Made by a program: the position numbers and the translations under genes
Part shown: positions 16,811 to 27,044 of the stretch, piece after piece
How the letters are laid out: the number at the start of each line of letters is the position of its first letter
Position numbering within the stretch: the first letter of the stretch is position 1
DNA from: Candidatus Puniceispirillum sp.
GTDB taxonomy: Bacteria; Pseudomonadota; Alphaproteobacteria; Puniceispirillales; Puniceispirillaceae
Direction of reading: 5' to 3'
Length of the DNA stretch: 38,155 bases
NCBI GenBank assembly: GCA_028383305.1
Contig: JAOEVD010000021.1
Coordinates: 1-38,155, forward strand
The notes under the pieces: generated by a model
The model's input: only the letters and a program-made list of their open reading frames with translations
Told to the model about the DNA's origin: nothing
Database searches by the model: none

Positions 16811-19800
16811 ATGACAAAGAATTTTGATGAGGCCGCCTATCTTCAGCGCCGTGCTGCGAATGAAGCCAAATTAACCAAAGCTGGTGTTTATGGCCCGCAA
16901 ATGGAACATGACGCTTGCGGTGTTGGTTTTGTAGCGGCACAAGATGGAAAGCCTAAACGCGCTGTTGTCGAATCCGCCATCGAGGCGTTGCAGGCAATCT
17001 GGCATCGTGGTGCGGTCGATGCTGACGGCATGACTGGCGATGGTGCTGGGATCCATATTGAAATTCCACGCGACTTTTTTATTGAACATATCGCGCGCAC
17101 CGGCCATGATGACGATGGCGGCAGGTTGGCGGTTGGTATGGTGTTTTTGCCGCGTACCGATTTAGGCGCGCAGGAACGCTGCCGCTGTATTGTTGAGCAA
17201 GAAATTCTGGCTGTCGGACACAGCATCTATGGTTGGCGACAGGTACCGGTAGATATCAAGGCGCTTGGCACAAAGGCCATTGCGACGCGTCCAGAAATCG
17301 AGCAGATCATGTTTTCGATGCCGGTTGAAATGGATGCCGCCGAAGCTGAACGCCAGCTTTATCTGGTGCGTCGCCGGATCGAAAAGGCTGTTATCAAACA
17401 TATGATCAATGATTTTTATCTTTGTTCACTATCTAGCCGATCGATCATTTATAAAGGCATGTTCCTTGCCGAGCAGGTAACGGCGTTTTTCCCAGATTTG
17501 CTTGATCAGCGCTTTGTGTCGTCTTTTGCAATTTATCATCAGCGCTATTCGACCAACACCATGCCAACTTGGAAATTGGCGCAGCCATTCCGCGTTTTGG
17601 CGCATAATGGTGAAATCAACACCATTCGTGGCAATCAAAATTGGATGAGCTGTCATGAGGATCGCATGGAATCGGCGTTATTTGGTGATGCGATTGGAGA
17701 TTTAAAGCCGGTTGTTGCCAATGGCAGTTCGGATTCGGCAGCGCTTGACGCGGTGTTTGAATTGCTGCTTCACGGTGGGCGGCAATTGCCAATGGTGAAA
17801 ACCATGATGATCCCCGAGGCCATTGATGTTGGCAGCGATCACCCGCGTGCCAAGCTTTATGCCTATTGCAATTCGGTTATGGAACCATGGGATGGCCCTG
17901 CGGCGATTGCGGCCTATGCTGGTGATTGGGTTGTTGCCGGCCTTGACCGTAACGGATTGCGCCCGCTTCGTTATGTGGTGACGCATGATGGGCTCGTCAT
18001 TGCGGGTTCGGAAACCGGAATGGTTGTTGTCCCCGATACCAAAATTGCCGAACGTGGGCGGCTTGGGCCGGGTCAGATGATTGGCATTAATCTTGCCGAA
18101 GGCCGACTCTATAAAGATGGCGAGTTGAAGGACGCTTTGACCAAGAAATGCGACTGGAGCAAATGGATTGGCCGCGCCAAGCAGATGGATTCGCTATTGG
18201 CGAATTCAACCGGTAAAACCAGCCAGCTTCTCACCAAGACCGAAACCCGTCGCCGTCAGATGATGGCTGGCTGGACAATGGAAGATATGGAACTGGTTTT
18301 GCAGCCAATGGCGCAAACCGGCAAAGAAGCCATTGGATCAATGGGTGATGATACGCCGCTTGCCGTTTTGTCAAACCGCTATCGTGGCCTGCATCATTTC
18401 TTCCGGCAGAATTTCTCGCAAGTGACCAACCCGCCAATCGACTCGCTTCGTGAACGTCACGTGATGACGCTGCGGACACGGCTTGGCAATCTTGGCAATA
18501 TTCTGGATGAAGCGCCCGAGCAATGCGATCATCTGGTATTGAATTCACCTGTTTTGACGGTGCCAGAATGGGATGCGCTATGCCGCTATGTTGGCAAAAA
18601 GGCGGCCGAAATTGATTGTAGTTTTGACAATGACGGGTCTGAGACTGCCTTTACCGATGCGCTTGAGCGCATTCAGGCCGAGGCCGAAGAAGCCGTTCGG
18701 TCAGGTTGTGAGCATGTGATGCTGACTGACCGAAATGTGTCGGAAAGCCGAGTCCCAATGCCAATGATTTTGGCAACAGGCGCGGTTCACTCGCACCTTG
18801 TCAGGCAGCAATTGCGCACATTTACATCGGTCAATGTGGCCAGCGGTGAATGTCTTGACGTCCATCATTTTGCTGTTTTGATCGGGGTTGGTGCAACCAC
18901 GGTAAACGCCTATGTTGCCGAAGCGGCGATTGCCGAGCGGCATGAGCGCGGCTTGCTTGTTGGCATGGAACTTCGTGATGCGGTTGGTAATTTCGTCAAG
19001 GCAGTCGAAGAAGGCTTGCTGAAAATCATGTCGAAAATGGGCATTTCAGTGATTGCCTCTTATCGTGGTGGTTATAATTTTGAGGCGCTTGGCCTGTCAC
19101 GGTCATTGGTTGCTGATTATTTTCCACCAATGTCGTCGCGTATTTCGGGTCTTGGTCTGAAAGGCATCGCAACGCGGGTTATTGAGATGCACGACAAGGC
19201 CTTTGCCAATGATGATGTGCATTTGCCGGTTGGTGGATTTTTCCGCTATCGCAAATCTGGCGAACGTCATGCCTTTGACGGGCAATTGATCCATGCAATG
19301 CAGCATGCTTGCGATACCGGATCTTTTGAAAGCTGGAAAAAATATTCATCGCTGGTCAATGATCAGGGGCCAATCAATCTTCGTGATTTGATGGCGTTCA
19401 AGGCGGTTGGTGAGCCAGTTGAGATCGACCGTGTCGAATCAATTACCAACATCCGCAAACGGCTAGTCTCACCGGGCATTTCGCTGGGCGCGCTAAGCCC
19501 CGAGGCGCATGAAACCCTGTCGATTGCGATGAATCGTATCGGAGCCAAATCGGATTCGGGCGAGGGTGGCGAAGATCCGGCGCGTTTTAAGCTCCGCGAA
19601 AATGGCGATAATCCGTCAAGCGCAATCAAGCAAATTGCATCGGGTCGGTTTGGTGTGACTGCCGAGTATCTGAATAATTGTGAAGAAATCGAAATCAAGG
19701 TCGCGCAAGGCGCCAAGCCTGGCGAGGGCGGCCAATTGCCTGGAATCAAGGTTGATAGCCTGATCGCAAGATTGCGCCATTCAACCCCGGGGGTGACATT

Positions 19801-21349
19801 GATTTCACCGCCACCGCATCACGATATCTATTCAATCGAGGATTTGGCGCAGCTGATCTATGATCTAAAACAGATCAACCCAGACGCAAAGGTGTGCGTC
19901 AAGCTGGTGGCTTCGACCGGTATCGGCACAATTGCCGCCGGTGTTGCCAAGGCCAAGGCGGATTCGATTTTAGTTTCAGGCCATGGTGGCGGCACTGGTG
20001 CCAGCCCGCAATCATCAATCAAATATGCCGGTTTGCCATGGGAAATGGGTCTATCCGAAGTGCATCAAGTGCTGTCGATGAATGACCTTCGCAACAAGGT
20101 TGTGCTGCGAACCGATGGTGGATTGAAAACAGGCCGCGATGTAGTGATGGCAGCGATGCTTGGCGCTGATGAATATGGCATTGGCACATCATCATTGATT
20201 GCAATGGGCTGTATTATGGTTCGGCAATGTCATTCCAACACCTGTCCGGTCGGCGTTTGCACGCAGCGAGATGATCTGCGGGCGAAATTTGAAGGCACGC
20301 CGGAAAAGGTGGTCCAGCTATTTACCCATCTTGCCGAAGAAGTTCGCGAAATTTTAGCGAGTCTTGGCTTTACCACATTGCAGCAAGTGATCGGCCGTAC
20401 CGATTTGCTGACGCAGGTAAGCCGTGGTGATGCCGCGCTTGATGACCTTGATCTTAACCCCATTCTGGTTCGGGCTGACAGCGAAGATGAATTGGTCAGC
20501 AGCCGTGGCGGTGCCCGTACCGAAGTGCCGGACACGCTAGATGCGCAAATGGTTGTTGATGCCAAGCTTGCGCTCGAAAACGGATCCAAGATGCAATTGT
20601 CGTACAATGTTGAAAACACTCAGCGGGCCATTGGTACAAGGCTGTCGTCGCATATTGTGCGGCGGTTTGGCATGACCGGTCTTCGTGAAGGGCATATTCT
20701 TGTCCGGCTTCGCGGCTCGGCAGGCCAGTCTTTGGGTGCTTTTGCAACGCAAGGTCTTCGCCTTGATGTGATTGGTGATGCCAATGACTATGTTGGCAAA
20801 GGCTTATCCGGTGGCATGATTGTCGTTCGGCCATCAGCGGCAGTTGGGTTTGTTGCTAGTGCCAACACCATCATCGGCAATACGGTTCTTTATGGCGCGA
20901 CTTCGGGCAAAATGTTTGCGGCGGGTCAGGCTGGCGAGCGCTTATGTGTTCGTAATTCGGGCGCAACGGCAGTTGTCGAAGGAAGCGGGTCGAACGCTTG
21001 TGAATATATGACTGGTGGCAATGTTGTGATCCTTGGCGAGATTGGTAACAATTTCGGCGCTGGCATGACTGGTGGCATCGCCTTTATCTATGACGAGGCT
21101 GGTAATTTTGAATCACGGGTCAATCGGGAAAGCCTGCAGCTTTTCCGGATTGCGCATCCGCATTGGGAAAACAAGCTTCGCGATCTTGTTGCCGAACATG
21201 CACGCGAAACCGAAAGTGCCCTTGCCGCACGCATCTTGAACCAGTGGGAAAAGGCTTTGCAGAATTTCTGGCAAGTCGTTCCAACCGAAATCATTCCAGT
21301 TTTGGATGTGCCGCTTACGCTTGAGGATGATCTGTCTAAAACGGCGTAA
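16811..21349 (+). CDS. gltB: glutamate synthase large subunit
   Basis: This is the alpha subunit of GOGAT, making two glutamates from glutamine and 2-oxoglutarate. It is 1512 residues, full length. The N-terminal amidotransferase nucleophile is Cys36 in HDACGVGF, so a 35-residue propeptide must be removed. The FMN-binding synthase domain is in the middle (SGHGGGTGASPQSSIKYAG). The [3Fe-4S] cysteines are Cys1134, Cys1140 and Cys1145, with the same 6/5 spacing as the Azospirillum enzyme. The C-terminal beta-helix domain shows glycine-rich repeats (GGNVVILGEIGNNFGAGMTG). GGAG precedes the ATG. It is co-transcribed with gltD. Confidence 0.97.
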   Translation: MTKNFDEAAYLQRRAANEAKLTKAGVYGPQMEHDACGVGFVAAQDGKPKRAVVESAIEALQAIWHRGAVDADGMTGDGAGIHIEIPRDFFIEHIARTGHDDDGGRLAVGMVFLPRTDLGAQERCRCIVEQEILAVGHSIYGWRQVPVDIKALGTKAIATRPEIEQIMFSMPVEMDAAEAERQLYLVRRRIEKAVIKHMINDFYLCSLSSRSIIYKGMFLAEQVTAFFPDLLDQRFVSSFAIYHQRYSTNTMPTWKLAQPFRVLAHNGEINTIRGNQNWMSCHEDRMESALFGDAIGDLKPVVANGSSDSAALDAVFELLLHGGRQLPMVKTMMIPEAIDVGSDHPRAKLYAYCNSVMEPWDGPAAIAAYAGDWVVAGLDRNGLRPLRYVVTHDGLVIAGSETGMVVVPDTKIAERGRLGPGQMIGINLAEGRLYKDGELKDALTKKCDWSKWIGRAKQMDSLLANSTGKTSQLLTKTETRRRQMMAGWTMEDMELVLQPMAQTGKEAIGSMGDDTPLAVLSNRYRGLHHFFRQNFSQVTNPPIDSLRERHVMTLRTRLGNLGNILDEAPEQCDHLVLNSPVLTVPEWDALCRYVGKKAAEIDCSFDNDGSETAFTDALERIQAEAEEAVRSGCEHVMLTDRNVSESRVPMPMILATGAVHSHLVRQQLRTFTSVNVASGECLDVHHFAVLIGVGATTVNAYVAEAAIAERHERGLLVGMELRDAVGNFVKAVEEGLLKIMSKMGISVIASYRGGYNFEALGLSRSLVADYFPPMSSRISGLGLKGIATRVIEMHDKAFANDDVHLPVGGFFRYRKSGERHAFDGQLIHAMQHACDTGSFESWKKYSSLVNDQGPINLRDLMAFKAVGEPVEIDRVESITNIRKRLVSPGISLGALSPEAHETLSIAMNRIGAKSDSGEGGEDPARFKLRENGDNPSSAIKQIASGRFGVTAEYLNNCEEIEIKVAQGAKPGEGGQLPGIKVDSLIARLRHSTPGVTLISPPPHHDIYSIEDLAQLIYDLKQINPDAKVCVKLVASTGIGTIAAGVAKAKADSILVSGHGGGTGASPQSSIKYAGLPWEMGLSEVHQVLSMNDLRNKVVLRTDGGLKTGRDVVMAAMLGADEYGIGTSSLIAMGCIMVRQCHSNTCPVGVCTQRDDLRAKFEGTPEKVVQLFTHLAEEVREILASLGFTTLQQVIGRTDLLTQVSRGDAALDDLDLNPILVRADSEDELVSSRGGARTEVPDTLDAQMVVDAKLALENGSKMQLSYNVENTQRAIGTRLSSHIVRRFGMTGLREGHILVRLRGSAGQSLGAFATQGLRLDVIGDANDYVGKGLSGGMIVVRPSAAVGFVASANTIIGNTVLYGATSGKMFAAGQAGERLCVRNSGATAVVEGSGSNACEYMTGGNVVILGEIGNNFGAGMTGGIAFIYDEAGNFESRVNRESLQLFRIAHPHWENKLRDLVAEHARETESALAARILNQWEKALQNFWQVVPTEIIPVLDVPLTLEDDLSKTA

Positions 21350-21412
21350 TCATTGATTTCAATGGCCATGCAAAAGCCGATTGTGTCTGTTGCTACTTTT
21401 CTATAAAGCATA

Positions 21413-21919
21413 ATGATGTTCAAGATTACGCAGCAAACACAGGCAGATAGTCAGGTCATTGAAGCATTGATGACCGAGGCGTTTGGGCCAAATCGGTATG
21501 ATCGGTCGGTCTGGGCGTTGCGCCCGGGGGCGCCGGTTGCCGCATTATGTCTTGTTGGCTATGATGATGATCAAGCCGTTGGATCCTTGCGGTTCTGGGA
21601 AGTCATGCTGAATGATGAATCCATTTTGCTGCTTGGCCCGCTTGCGGTGCAGCCTTATGTTCGCGGCAAAGGCTTTGGCCGACAATTGGTTCAAGAGGGA
21701 ATGCGGCTTGCACGGCTAGGGCAATGGCGGATTGTTCTAGTGTCAGGCGAGCCTGATTATTATCCGAAATTTGGATTTGTGCCTGCGGCTGGCTATGGTC
21801 TTGACTGGCCTGGCTTTGTCGAGCCGGAACGGTTGCAATTTTGCGAGCTGGTGCCGGGTGCGTTGGCAAGGTTGCCGTCAAGCGGGCTTGTTGTTCGGGG
21901 TATTACGCCGCCAGCATAA
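21413..21919 (+). CDS. GNAT family N-acetyltransferase
   Basis: This 168-residue acetyltransferase of the GNAT fold has the acetyl-CoA pyrophosphate loop VRGKGFGRQL at about 83-92, preceded by the beta-strand LLLGPLAVQP. The segment PDYYPKFGFVPA is characteristic of the YhbS-like group, so small-molecule or protein N-acetylation is likely; the acceptor is unknown. It begins 63 nt after gltB on the same strand and may be transcribed with it. No strong Shine-Dalgarno is seen. Two adjacent ATGs are possible starts. Confidence 0.82.
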   Translation: MMFKITQQTQADSQVIEALMTEAFGPNRYDRSVWALRPGAPVAALCLVGYDDDQAVGSLRFWEVMLNDESILLLGPLAVQPYVRGKGFGRQLVQEGMRLARLGQWRIVLVSGEPDYYPKFGFVPAAGYGLDWPGFVEPERLQFCELVPGALARLPSSGLVVRGITPPA

Positions 21920-21995
21920 TATGTTACTAGTATAACATGCTATGTGAATGACGGCCGATCTTGGCCGCAATTGATGGTAAGGGGTTTTCGGGTTC

Positions 21996-22670
21996 ATGCG
22001 GGTTTTGCATCACTATCAATTGTCAGCATCGTCGCGTTTTATCCGGCTTGTGCTTGCCGAACGCGGCCTGATGGTTTTGCCAAAGCTGGAAATTCCGTGG
22101 CAGCGTAGCGAAGATTTCCTGACGCTTAATCCGGCGGGTGATGTACCAGTTTTGGTCACTGAAGATGGGCTTGCCATCAGTGGCGGAATGGTGATCGCTG
22201 AATTTATCGAAGAAACCGAAAATTCGAGCCAGTATAATTTGTTATGGGGTGAAGCACCAGCGCGTGCCGAAATTCGCCGTCTTGTGCATTGGTTTGAATA
22301 TAAATTTAGCCGCGAAGTTGGAACACCGCTATTGTCTGAGCGCGTTATCAAACGGTTTTCTGGTGAAGGCACAACATCATCGGTGGTGATGCGGGCGGCG
22401 ATGAGCAATCTGCAAATTCATCTTGATTATATTGACTGGCTAGCCGAACAGGGGAACTGGCTAACTGGCAGGCAAATATCGCTTGCCGATCTGGCCGCCG
22501 CTGCGCATTTGTCGGTTCTCGATTTTCTCGGTGATATTGATTGGAGCCGCCACCCCGAAGCCAAAAGCTGGTACGCCAAAATGAAATCACGCCCATCATT
22601 CCGCGATCTTCTTGCCGATCAGGTTGTTGGTTTGACCCCGCCAGACTATTATTGCGACCTCGATTTTTAG
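21996..22670 (+). CDS. fzlA: GST-like FtsZ-binding protein FzlA
   Basis: This 224-residue protein has a thioredoxin-like N-terminal domain (LHHYQLSASSRFIRLVLAERG, then LNPAGDVPVLV) and an all-helical C-terminal GST domain (GRQISLADLAAAAHL). The family FzlA binds FtsZ and drives constriction in Caulobacter rather than detoxifying. The call rests on the conserved C-terminal tail, here YYCDLDF, resembling the DLDF ending of FzlA, and on a substituted active-site region without a typical catalytic Tyr/Ser/Cys. GGGG lies about 13 nt before the ATG. A plain glutathione transferase remains possible. Confidence 0.75.
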   Translation: MRVLHHYQLSASSRFIRLVLAERGLMVLPKLEIPWQRSEDFLTLNPAGDVPVLVTEDGLAISGGMVIAEFIEETENSSQYNLLWGEAPARAEIRRLVHWFEYKFSREVGTPLLSERVIKRFSGEGTTSSVVMRAAMSNLQIHLDYIDWLAEQGNWLTGRQISLADLAAAAHLSVLDFLGDIDWSRHPEAKSWYAKMKSRPSFRDLLADQVVGLTPPDYYCDLDF

Positions 22671-22683
22671 AGATTTAGCGCGG

Positions 22684-23460
22684 CTATTTCGGGTCAAGCT
22701 GATCAAGCAGCGTCACCAAAACCGTTTCGAGAAGGCGTAATTGTGCTGGTTCGGAAAACCGGTGCGTTGCGGTTTTGTCGAAATGCAGAACAACATCATC
22801 AGATTGCAAGCAATCGGCAAGCCCTGTTGCGGTTTGCCATGGCACTTCGGCATCATTCATGCCCTGCAAAAGGCGAACCGGTGCTCTGATCGCCAAAGGC
22901 GCGCGAAGCCGCAAATGCTGGCGGCCATCTTCGATCAAATGATAGGGATAGATGACTGGATCACCGGCATAGGGATTTTCCATCGCGATCTGACCATCAT
23001 TTTTCATCTTGTTGCGTTGATCATCATCAAGCGGTTGCCAGATCAAATCTTCGGTAAAATCGGGGGCGGCTGCAATGCCGATCAGCCCCGCAATCCGGTC
23101 GGGCCGTGCCAGCGCGACATTCAGCATGATCCAGCCCCCAAGTGAAGAGCCAACAAGGATTTGAGGGCCTGTGGTTAGATCATCAAGAACGGCAATCGCA
23201 TCACGCGTCCAATCGGAAATATTGGTTTCCAGAAAGGCACCATCTGACTGGCCATGCCCGCTATAGTCAAACCGCAAAAAGGCACGTCCCTGCTGTTGTG
23301 CCCAGCTTTGAAGGAACAATGCCTTGCTGCCGTCCATGTCCGAGCCATGTCCGCACAAAAAGATGATCCCGGGCGTTTTGCCGGCAAGTCTGTTATAGGC
23401 GATTTTGCCTGATTGGTTTATGCTGTGCCACGCAAGAGATTGCATTTTTTTCACTTTCAT
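22684..23460 (-). CDS. alpha/beta hydrolase resembling mitochondrial ABHD10
   Basis: A 258-residue serine hydrolase from the ATG at 23460. The catalytic triad is visible as Ser106 (LVGSSLGGW), Asp203 (MNDAEVPW) and His233 (THRFSE). The stretches FLRFDYSGHGQSDG and GPQILVGSSLGGWIML closely resemble mammalian ABHD10, a mitochondrial thioesterase/depalmitoylase; this is from memory. The substrate here is unknown. The frame stays open to 23640, but that part overlaps the divergent glycosyltransferase start and looks non-coding. It converges with fzlA, with only 13 nt between the stops. Confidence 0.82.
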   Translation of the reverse strand: MKVKKMQSLAWHSINQSGKIAYNRLAGKTPGIIFLCGHGSDMDGSKALFLQSWAQQQGRAFLRFDYSGHGQSDGAFLETNISDWTRDAIAVLDDLTTGPQILVGSSLGGWIMLNVALARPDRIAGLIGIAAAPDFTEDLIWQPLDDDQRNKMKNDGQIAMENPYAGDPVIYPYHLIEDGRQHLRLRAPLAIRAPVRLLQGMNDAEVPWQTATGLADCLQSDDVVLHFDKTATHRFSEPAQLRLLETVLVTLLDQLDPK

Positions 23461-23533
23461 GATCTGGCATTCGCCGGTTTTCGTCTCATTAAATCTGGAC
23501 CAAACTAGCAAACGATAGCCATTTATAAGGCCA

Positions 23534-24736
23534 ATGATAGTAGCATCAAAATCGAAATTGTTGAAACAACGCCACGGCAACACGCCAACGATTGTGCAAA
23601 TTCTGCCAGCGCTGGTTCGTGGCGGTGTTGAACGCGGCACGGTTGAAATGGCCGATGCAATTCAAAAACATGGTGGCCGCGCGATTGTTATTTCGCGTGG
23701 TGGGCCGATGGTACGGCATCTCGATCGCCTTGGAGCAACGCATTATCATCTCGATGTTCATACCAAAAACCCGTTTCGTTGGCCGCAAATTCGTCGCCGG
23801 TTAAAAGCAATTCTGAGCCGTGAAAATGCTGACCTTGTGCATATTCGCTCGCGTGTGCCAGCGTGGATTGCGCTGCCAGCCGCAGCGGCGCTTGGTATTG
23901 CGACGGTAAGCACGGTTCATGGGCGGTTTATCGCCCTATCGGCATTAAAGCGGATTTATAATCGCAAATTGTTGAAAACCGATCATGTGATTGCGATTTC
24001 GAACTATGTGAAAGATTTGATCATCAGCCAATATGTCGATGTCAAAGAGCGTTTGACGGTGGTGCATCGCGGTGTCGATATTGATTTATTCAATCCCGAT
24101 AATGTGAATCAAACCCGAATTGTTAATTTTGTTGAAGGCTTAGCCATCCCTGAAGATGTGCCGGTGATCATGCTTCCAGCGCGCGCCACGATGTGGAAAG
24201 GGCACCGGATCTTATTGCAGGCTCTAGCCAAGATCAAAGACCGACCTTTCATCTGTTTGATGATTGGCGCTGGTGATGGCAAGCCTGCTTTCGTGTCTGA
24301 ATTGGTGCGATATGGCCAGCAATTGGGGCTTGAAGGTCGGTTTCGACTGACCCCGCTTGTTGATGATATGCCGGCAGCCTTGATGGTTGCCGATGTGGTT
24401 GCAATGCCGTCAATCACGCCAGAGCCGTTTGGCCGTGTTGCGCTCGAAGCACAGGCAATGGGTCGCCCCGTCGTGGCCTTTGATCATGGCGGGGCAACCG
24501 AATCCATTCGGCATGGTGAAACTGGCTGGCTGGCGGTTCCAGGTGATGCTGACAGCCTTGTGGTGGCATTGCAGGCCGCGCTTGATCTAGGCCCACGCAA
24601 ACGCAAAACGCTTGCCACTGCAGCAAGGCAGCATATCAAAGCCAATTTTTCGACCGAGACCATGTGTCGGCAAACGATCAAAATCTATCGGCGGGTGCTG
24701 GATCGGGCGGCGGCGAACCGGAACACAAAATCATAA
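23534..24736 (+). CDS. family 4 glycosyltransferase
   Basis: A 400-residue GT-B retaining glycosyltransferase. The N-terminal half has the acceptor-domain pattern QILPALVRGGVERGTVEMA and STVHGRF. The C-terminal half has the sugar-nucleotide motif EPFGRVALEAQAMGRPVV with Glu297 and Glu305, followed by FDHGGATESI. It most likely acts on the cytoplasmic face in LPS or other envelope glycan assembly; donor and acceptor cannot be read from sequence. It is divergent from the ABHD10-like gene by 73 nt. The start ATG has only AAGG three bases away, so initiation may be slightly downstream. Confidence 0.88.
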   Translation: MIVASKSKLLKQRHGNTPTIVQILPALVRGGVERGTVEMADAIQKHGGRAIVISRGGPMVRHLDRLGATHYHLDVHTKNPFRWPQIRRRLKAILSRENADLVHIRSRVPAWIALPAAAALGIATVSTVHGRFIALSALKRIYNRKLLKTDHVIAISNYVKDLIISQYVDVKERLTVVHRGVDIDLFNPDNVNQTRIVNFVEGLAIPEDVPVIMLPARATMWKGHRILLQALAKIKDRPFICLMIGAGDGKPAFVSELVRYGQQLGLEGRFRLTPLVDDMPAALMVADVVAMPSITPEPFGRVALEAQAMGRPVVAFDHGGATESIRHGETGWLAVPGDADSLVVALQAALDLGPRKRKTLATAARQHIKANFSTETMCRQTIKIYRRVLDRAAANRNTKS

Positions 24737-24860
24737 ATTGATGATTTGGGAATGTTGATTTTTGCGGCAGTGATGTCGGTGATGCCATGCGCCTGCCTTG
24801 ATGGCCAGAAAGGTGGCGTTCAATTTGGCTATAGATTTGCATGCTGAGCCACCAGTGTAC

Positions 24861-24889
24861 TTGAGTTTCGGCAAGGGTGCGGCTATGGT
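24861..24889 (+). promoter_or_regulatory. candidate promoter of thrS
   Basis: TTGAGT (24861-24866), a 17-nt spacer and TATGGT (24884-24889) lie about 70 nt before the thrS ATG. Both hexamers are reasonable matches to the sigma-70 consensus. Nothing else in the 222-nt gap fits better. Confidence 0.45.
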
Positions 24890-24958
24890 CTGCCAAGTTT
24901 GTGGCGAAGCGGCTAACTAGCCGTTGGCCCCGTCGATAGTAAGAGGTTTTATACAATA

Positions 24959-26887
24959 ATGCCAAATATCACGCTTCCAGATGGATCGCAGCGATCATAT
25001 GACCAGCCGGTAACACCGGCAGCAATTGCTGCCGATATCGGGCCGGGTCTTGCCAAGGCTGCATTGCTTGCCGTTGTTGACGACGCTGAATGGGATTTGA
25101 CCCGTCCAATCGAAAATGATGCGCGGCTGTCACTGGTCACGGCCAAAGACGAACAGGCGTTGGCTTTATTGCGCCATGATTGCGCGCATGTCATGGCCGA
25201 AGCGGTGTTGGAATTATTCCCCGAAACACAGGTCACGATCGGTCCGGCGATCGAAAATGGATTCTATTATGATTTCCATCGTGAAAAGGCCTTTAGCGAA
25301 GATGATCTTGCCAGCATTGAAAAGCGGATGCATGAGATTGTTGACCGTGACGAGCCAATTATCCGCAATGTCTGGACGCGCGATGAAGCGGTGGATTTTT
25401 ATAAAAAGAATAACGAGCCTTTCAAAATAGAACTGGTCGAGGCGATTCCTGCCGATCAGACCGTCACTTTCTATCAGCAGGGTGATTTCATTGATCTTTG
25501 CCGCGGCCCACATTTGCCATCAACGGGCAAACTGGGTCATGCTTTCAAATTGATGAAAGTTGCTGGTGCCTATTGGCGCGGCGATTCAACCCGGCCGATG
25601 CTACAACGGATTTACGGCACGGCATGGGTCATTGAAAAAGATTTGGCAGCCTATCTTCATATGCTGGAAGAGGCCGAGAAACGCGACCATCGCAAATTGG
25701 GGCGTCAGCTTGGCTTGTTTCATTTGCAAGAAGAAGCGGCTGGTTCGGTTTTCTGGCACGCCAAGGGGTGGGTGCTGTATCGTGAAATTGAAGCTTATGT
25801 TCGCCGCCGTCTTGATGCGGCTGGCTATAGCGAAGTGAAAACCCCGCAGCTTGTTGATCGCAGCCTGTGGGAGGCCTCTGGCCATTGGGAAAAATTCGGT
25901 GAGAATATGTTCACCGCCCAATCTGAAGATGAACGCACTTTGGCGCTCAAACCGATGAATTGCCCGTGCCATGTGCAGATTTTCCAGCAGGGCATTAAAT
26001 CATACCGTGACTTGCCATTGCGGATGGCCGAGTTTGGATCTTGCCATCGCAATGAGCCATCAGGTGCCTTGCATGGCATCATGCGGGTGCGCGCTTTTAC
26101 GCAGGATGATGCGCATATCTTTTGTACCGAAGACCAGATTACGTCTGAATCGGTGAAATTCTGTTCGCTGTTGCAATCAATCTATGCTGATTTCGGGTTT
26201 CATGAGGTTCGGGTGAAATTTTCTGACCGGCCGGAAGTGCGCGCTGGTGATGATGCCACATGGGATCGTGCCGAAGCGGCGCTGACTGATGCGACAAAGG
26301 CGGCAAAGCTGGATACGATTTTAAATCCGGGTGAGGGTGCTTTTTACGGGCCAAAGCTTGAATTTGTGCTTCGTGATGCGATTGGTCGTGATTGGCAATG
26401 CGGTACCTTACAGGTTGATTTTGTGCTGCCTGACCGGTTGGACGCCGAATATGTTGGCGAAGATGGTAATCGGCATCGTCCGGTGATGTTGCATCGTGCG
26501 ATTTTGGGATCAATGGAACGCTGGATTGGCATTTTGATTGAACAATATGCGGGTCGTATGCCAGCATGGTTAGCACCGGTGCAGATTGTGGTGGCGTCGA
26601 TTACTGATCAGGCCAATGATTATGCCCGCGAAGTTGCCGCCGCCGCTGCCGATCTTGGCTTGCGTGTCGAAACCGATCTTCGCAATGAAAAGATCAGCTA
26701 TAAGGTGCGTGAACATAGCGTGATGAAGGTGCCATTTATTTTGGCGGTTGGCGGCCGCGAAGCCGAAGCTGGAACGGTTGCATTGCGCCGCCTTGGATCA
26801 AATGAGCAGCAGGTTATCGATATGACCGAGGCTCTGGCAACATTGAAAAGCGAGGGTCTTGCCCCTGATATGATCGCAAAGCCTTAG
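24959..26887 (+). CDS. thrS: threonyl-tRNA synthetase
   Basis: A class II synthetase charging tRNA-Thr, 642 residues, the length of the E. coli enzyme. The order is a TGS domain (about 1-61), the editing domain with [10 protein letters not shown] near 73 and [10 protein letters not shown], the catalytic core with the zinc cysteine Cys335 (MNCPCH) and [16 protein letters not shown] (motif 2), then [17 protein letters not shown] (motif 3). The anticodon-binding domain ends the protein. AGAGG precedes the ATG. It opens a cluster with infC, rpmI, rplT, pheS and pheT in the same order as in E. coli. Confidence 0.97.
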   Translation: MPNITLPDGSQRSYDQPVTPAAIAADIGPGLAKAALLAVVDDAEWDLTRPIENDARLSLVTAKDEQALALLRHDCAHVMAEAVLELFPETQVTIGPAIENGFYYDFHREKAFSEDDLASIEKRMHEIVDRDEPIIRNVWTRDEAVDFYKKNNEPFKIELVEAIPADQTVTFYQQGDFIDLCRGPHLPSTGKLGHAFKLMKVAGAYWRGDSTRPMLQRIYGTAWVIEKDLAAYLHMLEEAEKRDHRKLGRQLGLFHLQEEAAGSVFWHAKGWVLYREIEAYVRRRLDAAGYSEVKTPQLVDRSLWEASGHWEKFGENMFTAQSEDERTLALKPMNCPCHVQIFQQGIKSYRDLPLRMAEFGSCHRNEPSGALHGIMRVRAFTQDDAHIFCTEDQITSESVKFCSLLQSIYADFGFHEVRVKFSDRPEVRAGDDATWDRAEAALTDATKAAKLDTILNPGEGAFYGPKLEFVLRDAIGRDWQCGTLQVDFVLPDRLDAEYVGEDGNRHRPVMLHRAILGSMERWIGILIEQYAGRMPAWLAPVQIVVASITDQANDYAREVAAAAADLGLRVETDLRNEKISYKVREHSVMKVPFILAVGGREAEAGTVALRRLGSNEQQVIDMTEALATLKSEGLAPDMIAKP

Positions 26888-27033
26888 ATAGACGCTGAAA
26901 AAACGCATATCAGACGGTTGCCCATTGGATAAATCGAAAAAACTGGTATCAATCCGCTGTTTTTGGTAATAAACAAGCTGATCAAGCCTGGGTGATATTG
27001 GTTTGATCAAATTTGAATGTTTTTGACCGCTAT

Positions 27034-27038
27034 AGGAG
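27034..27038 (+). promoter_or_regulatory. Shine-Dalgarno that decides the infC start
   Basis: AGGAG ends six bases before ATA 27045-27047. An in-frame TAA stands directly before that ATA, so translation cannot start further upstream. The first standard start codon in frame, TTG 27078, lies 39 nt beyond this site. Confidence 0.75.
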
Positions 27039-27044
27039 AGTTAA

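Noticed and set aside
23461-23640. 60-residue N-terminal extension of the ABHD10-like hydrolase
   Set aside because: It overlaps the divergent glycosyltransferase start and is unlike the family.
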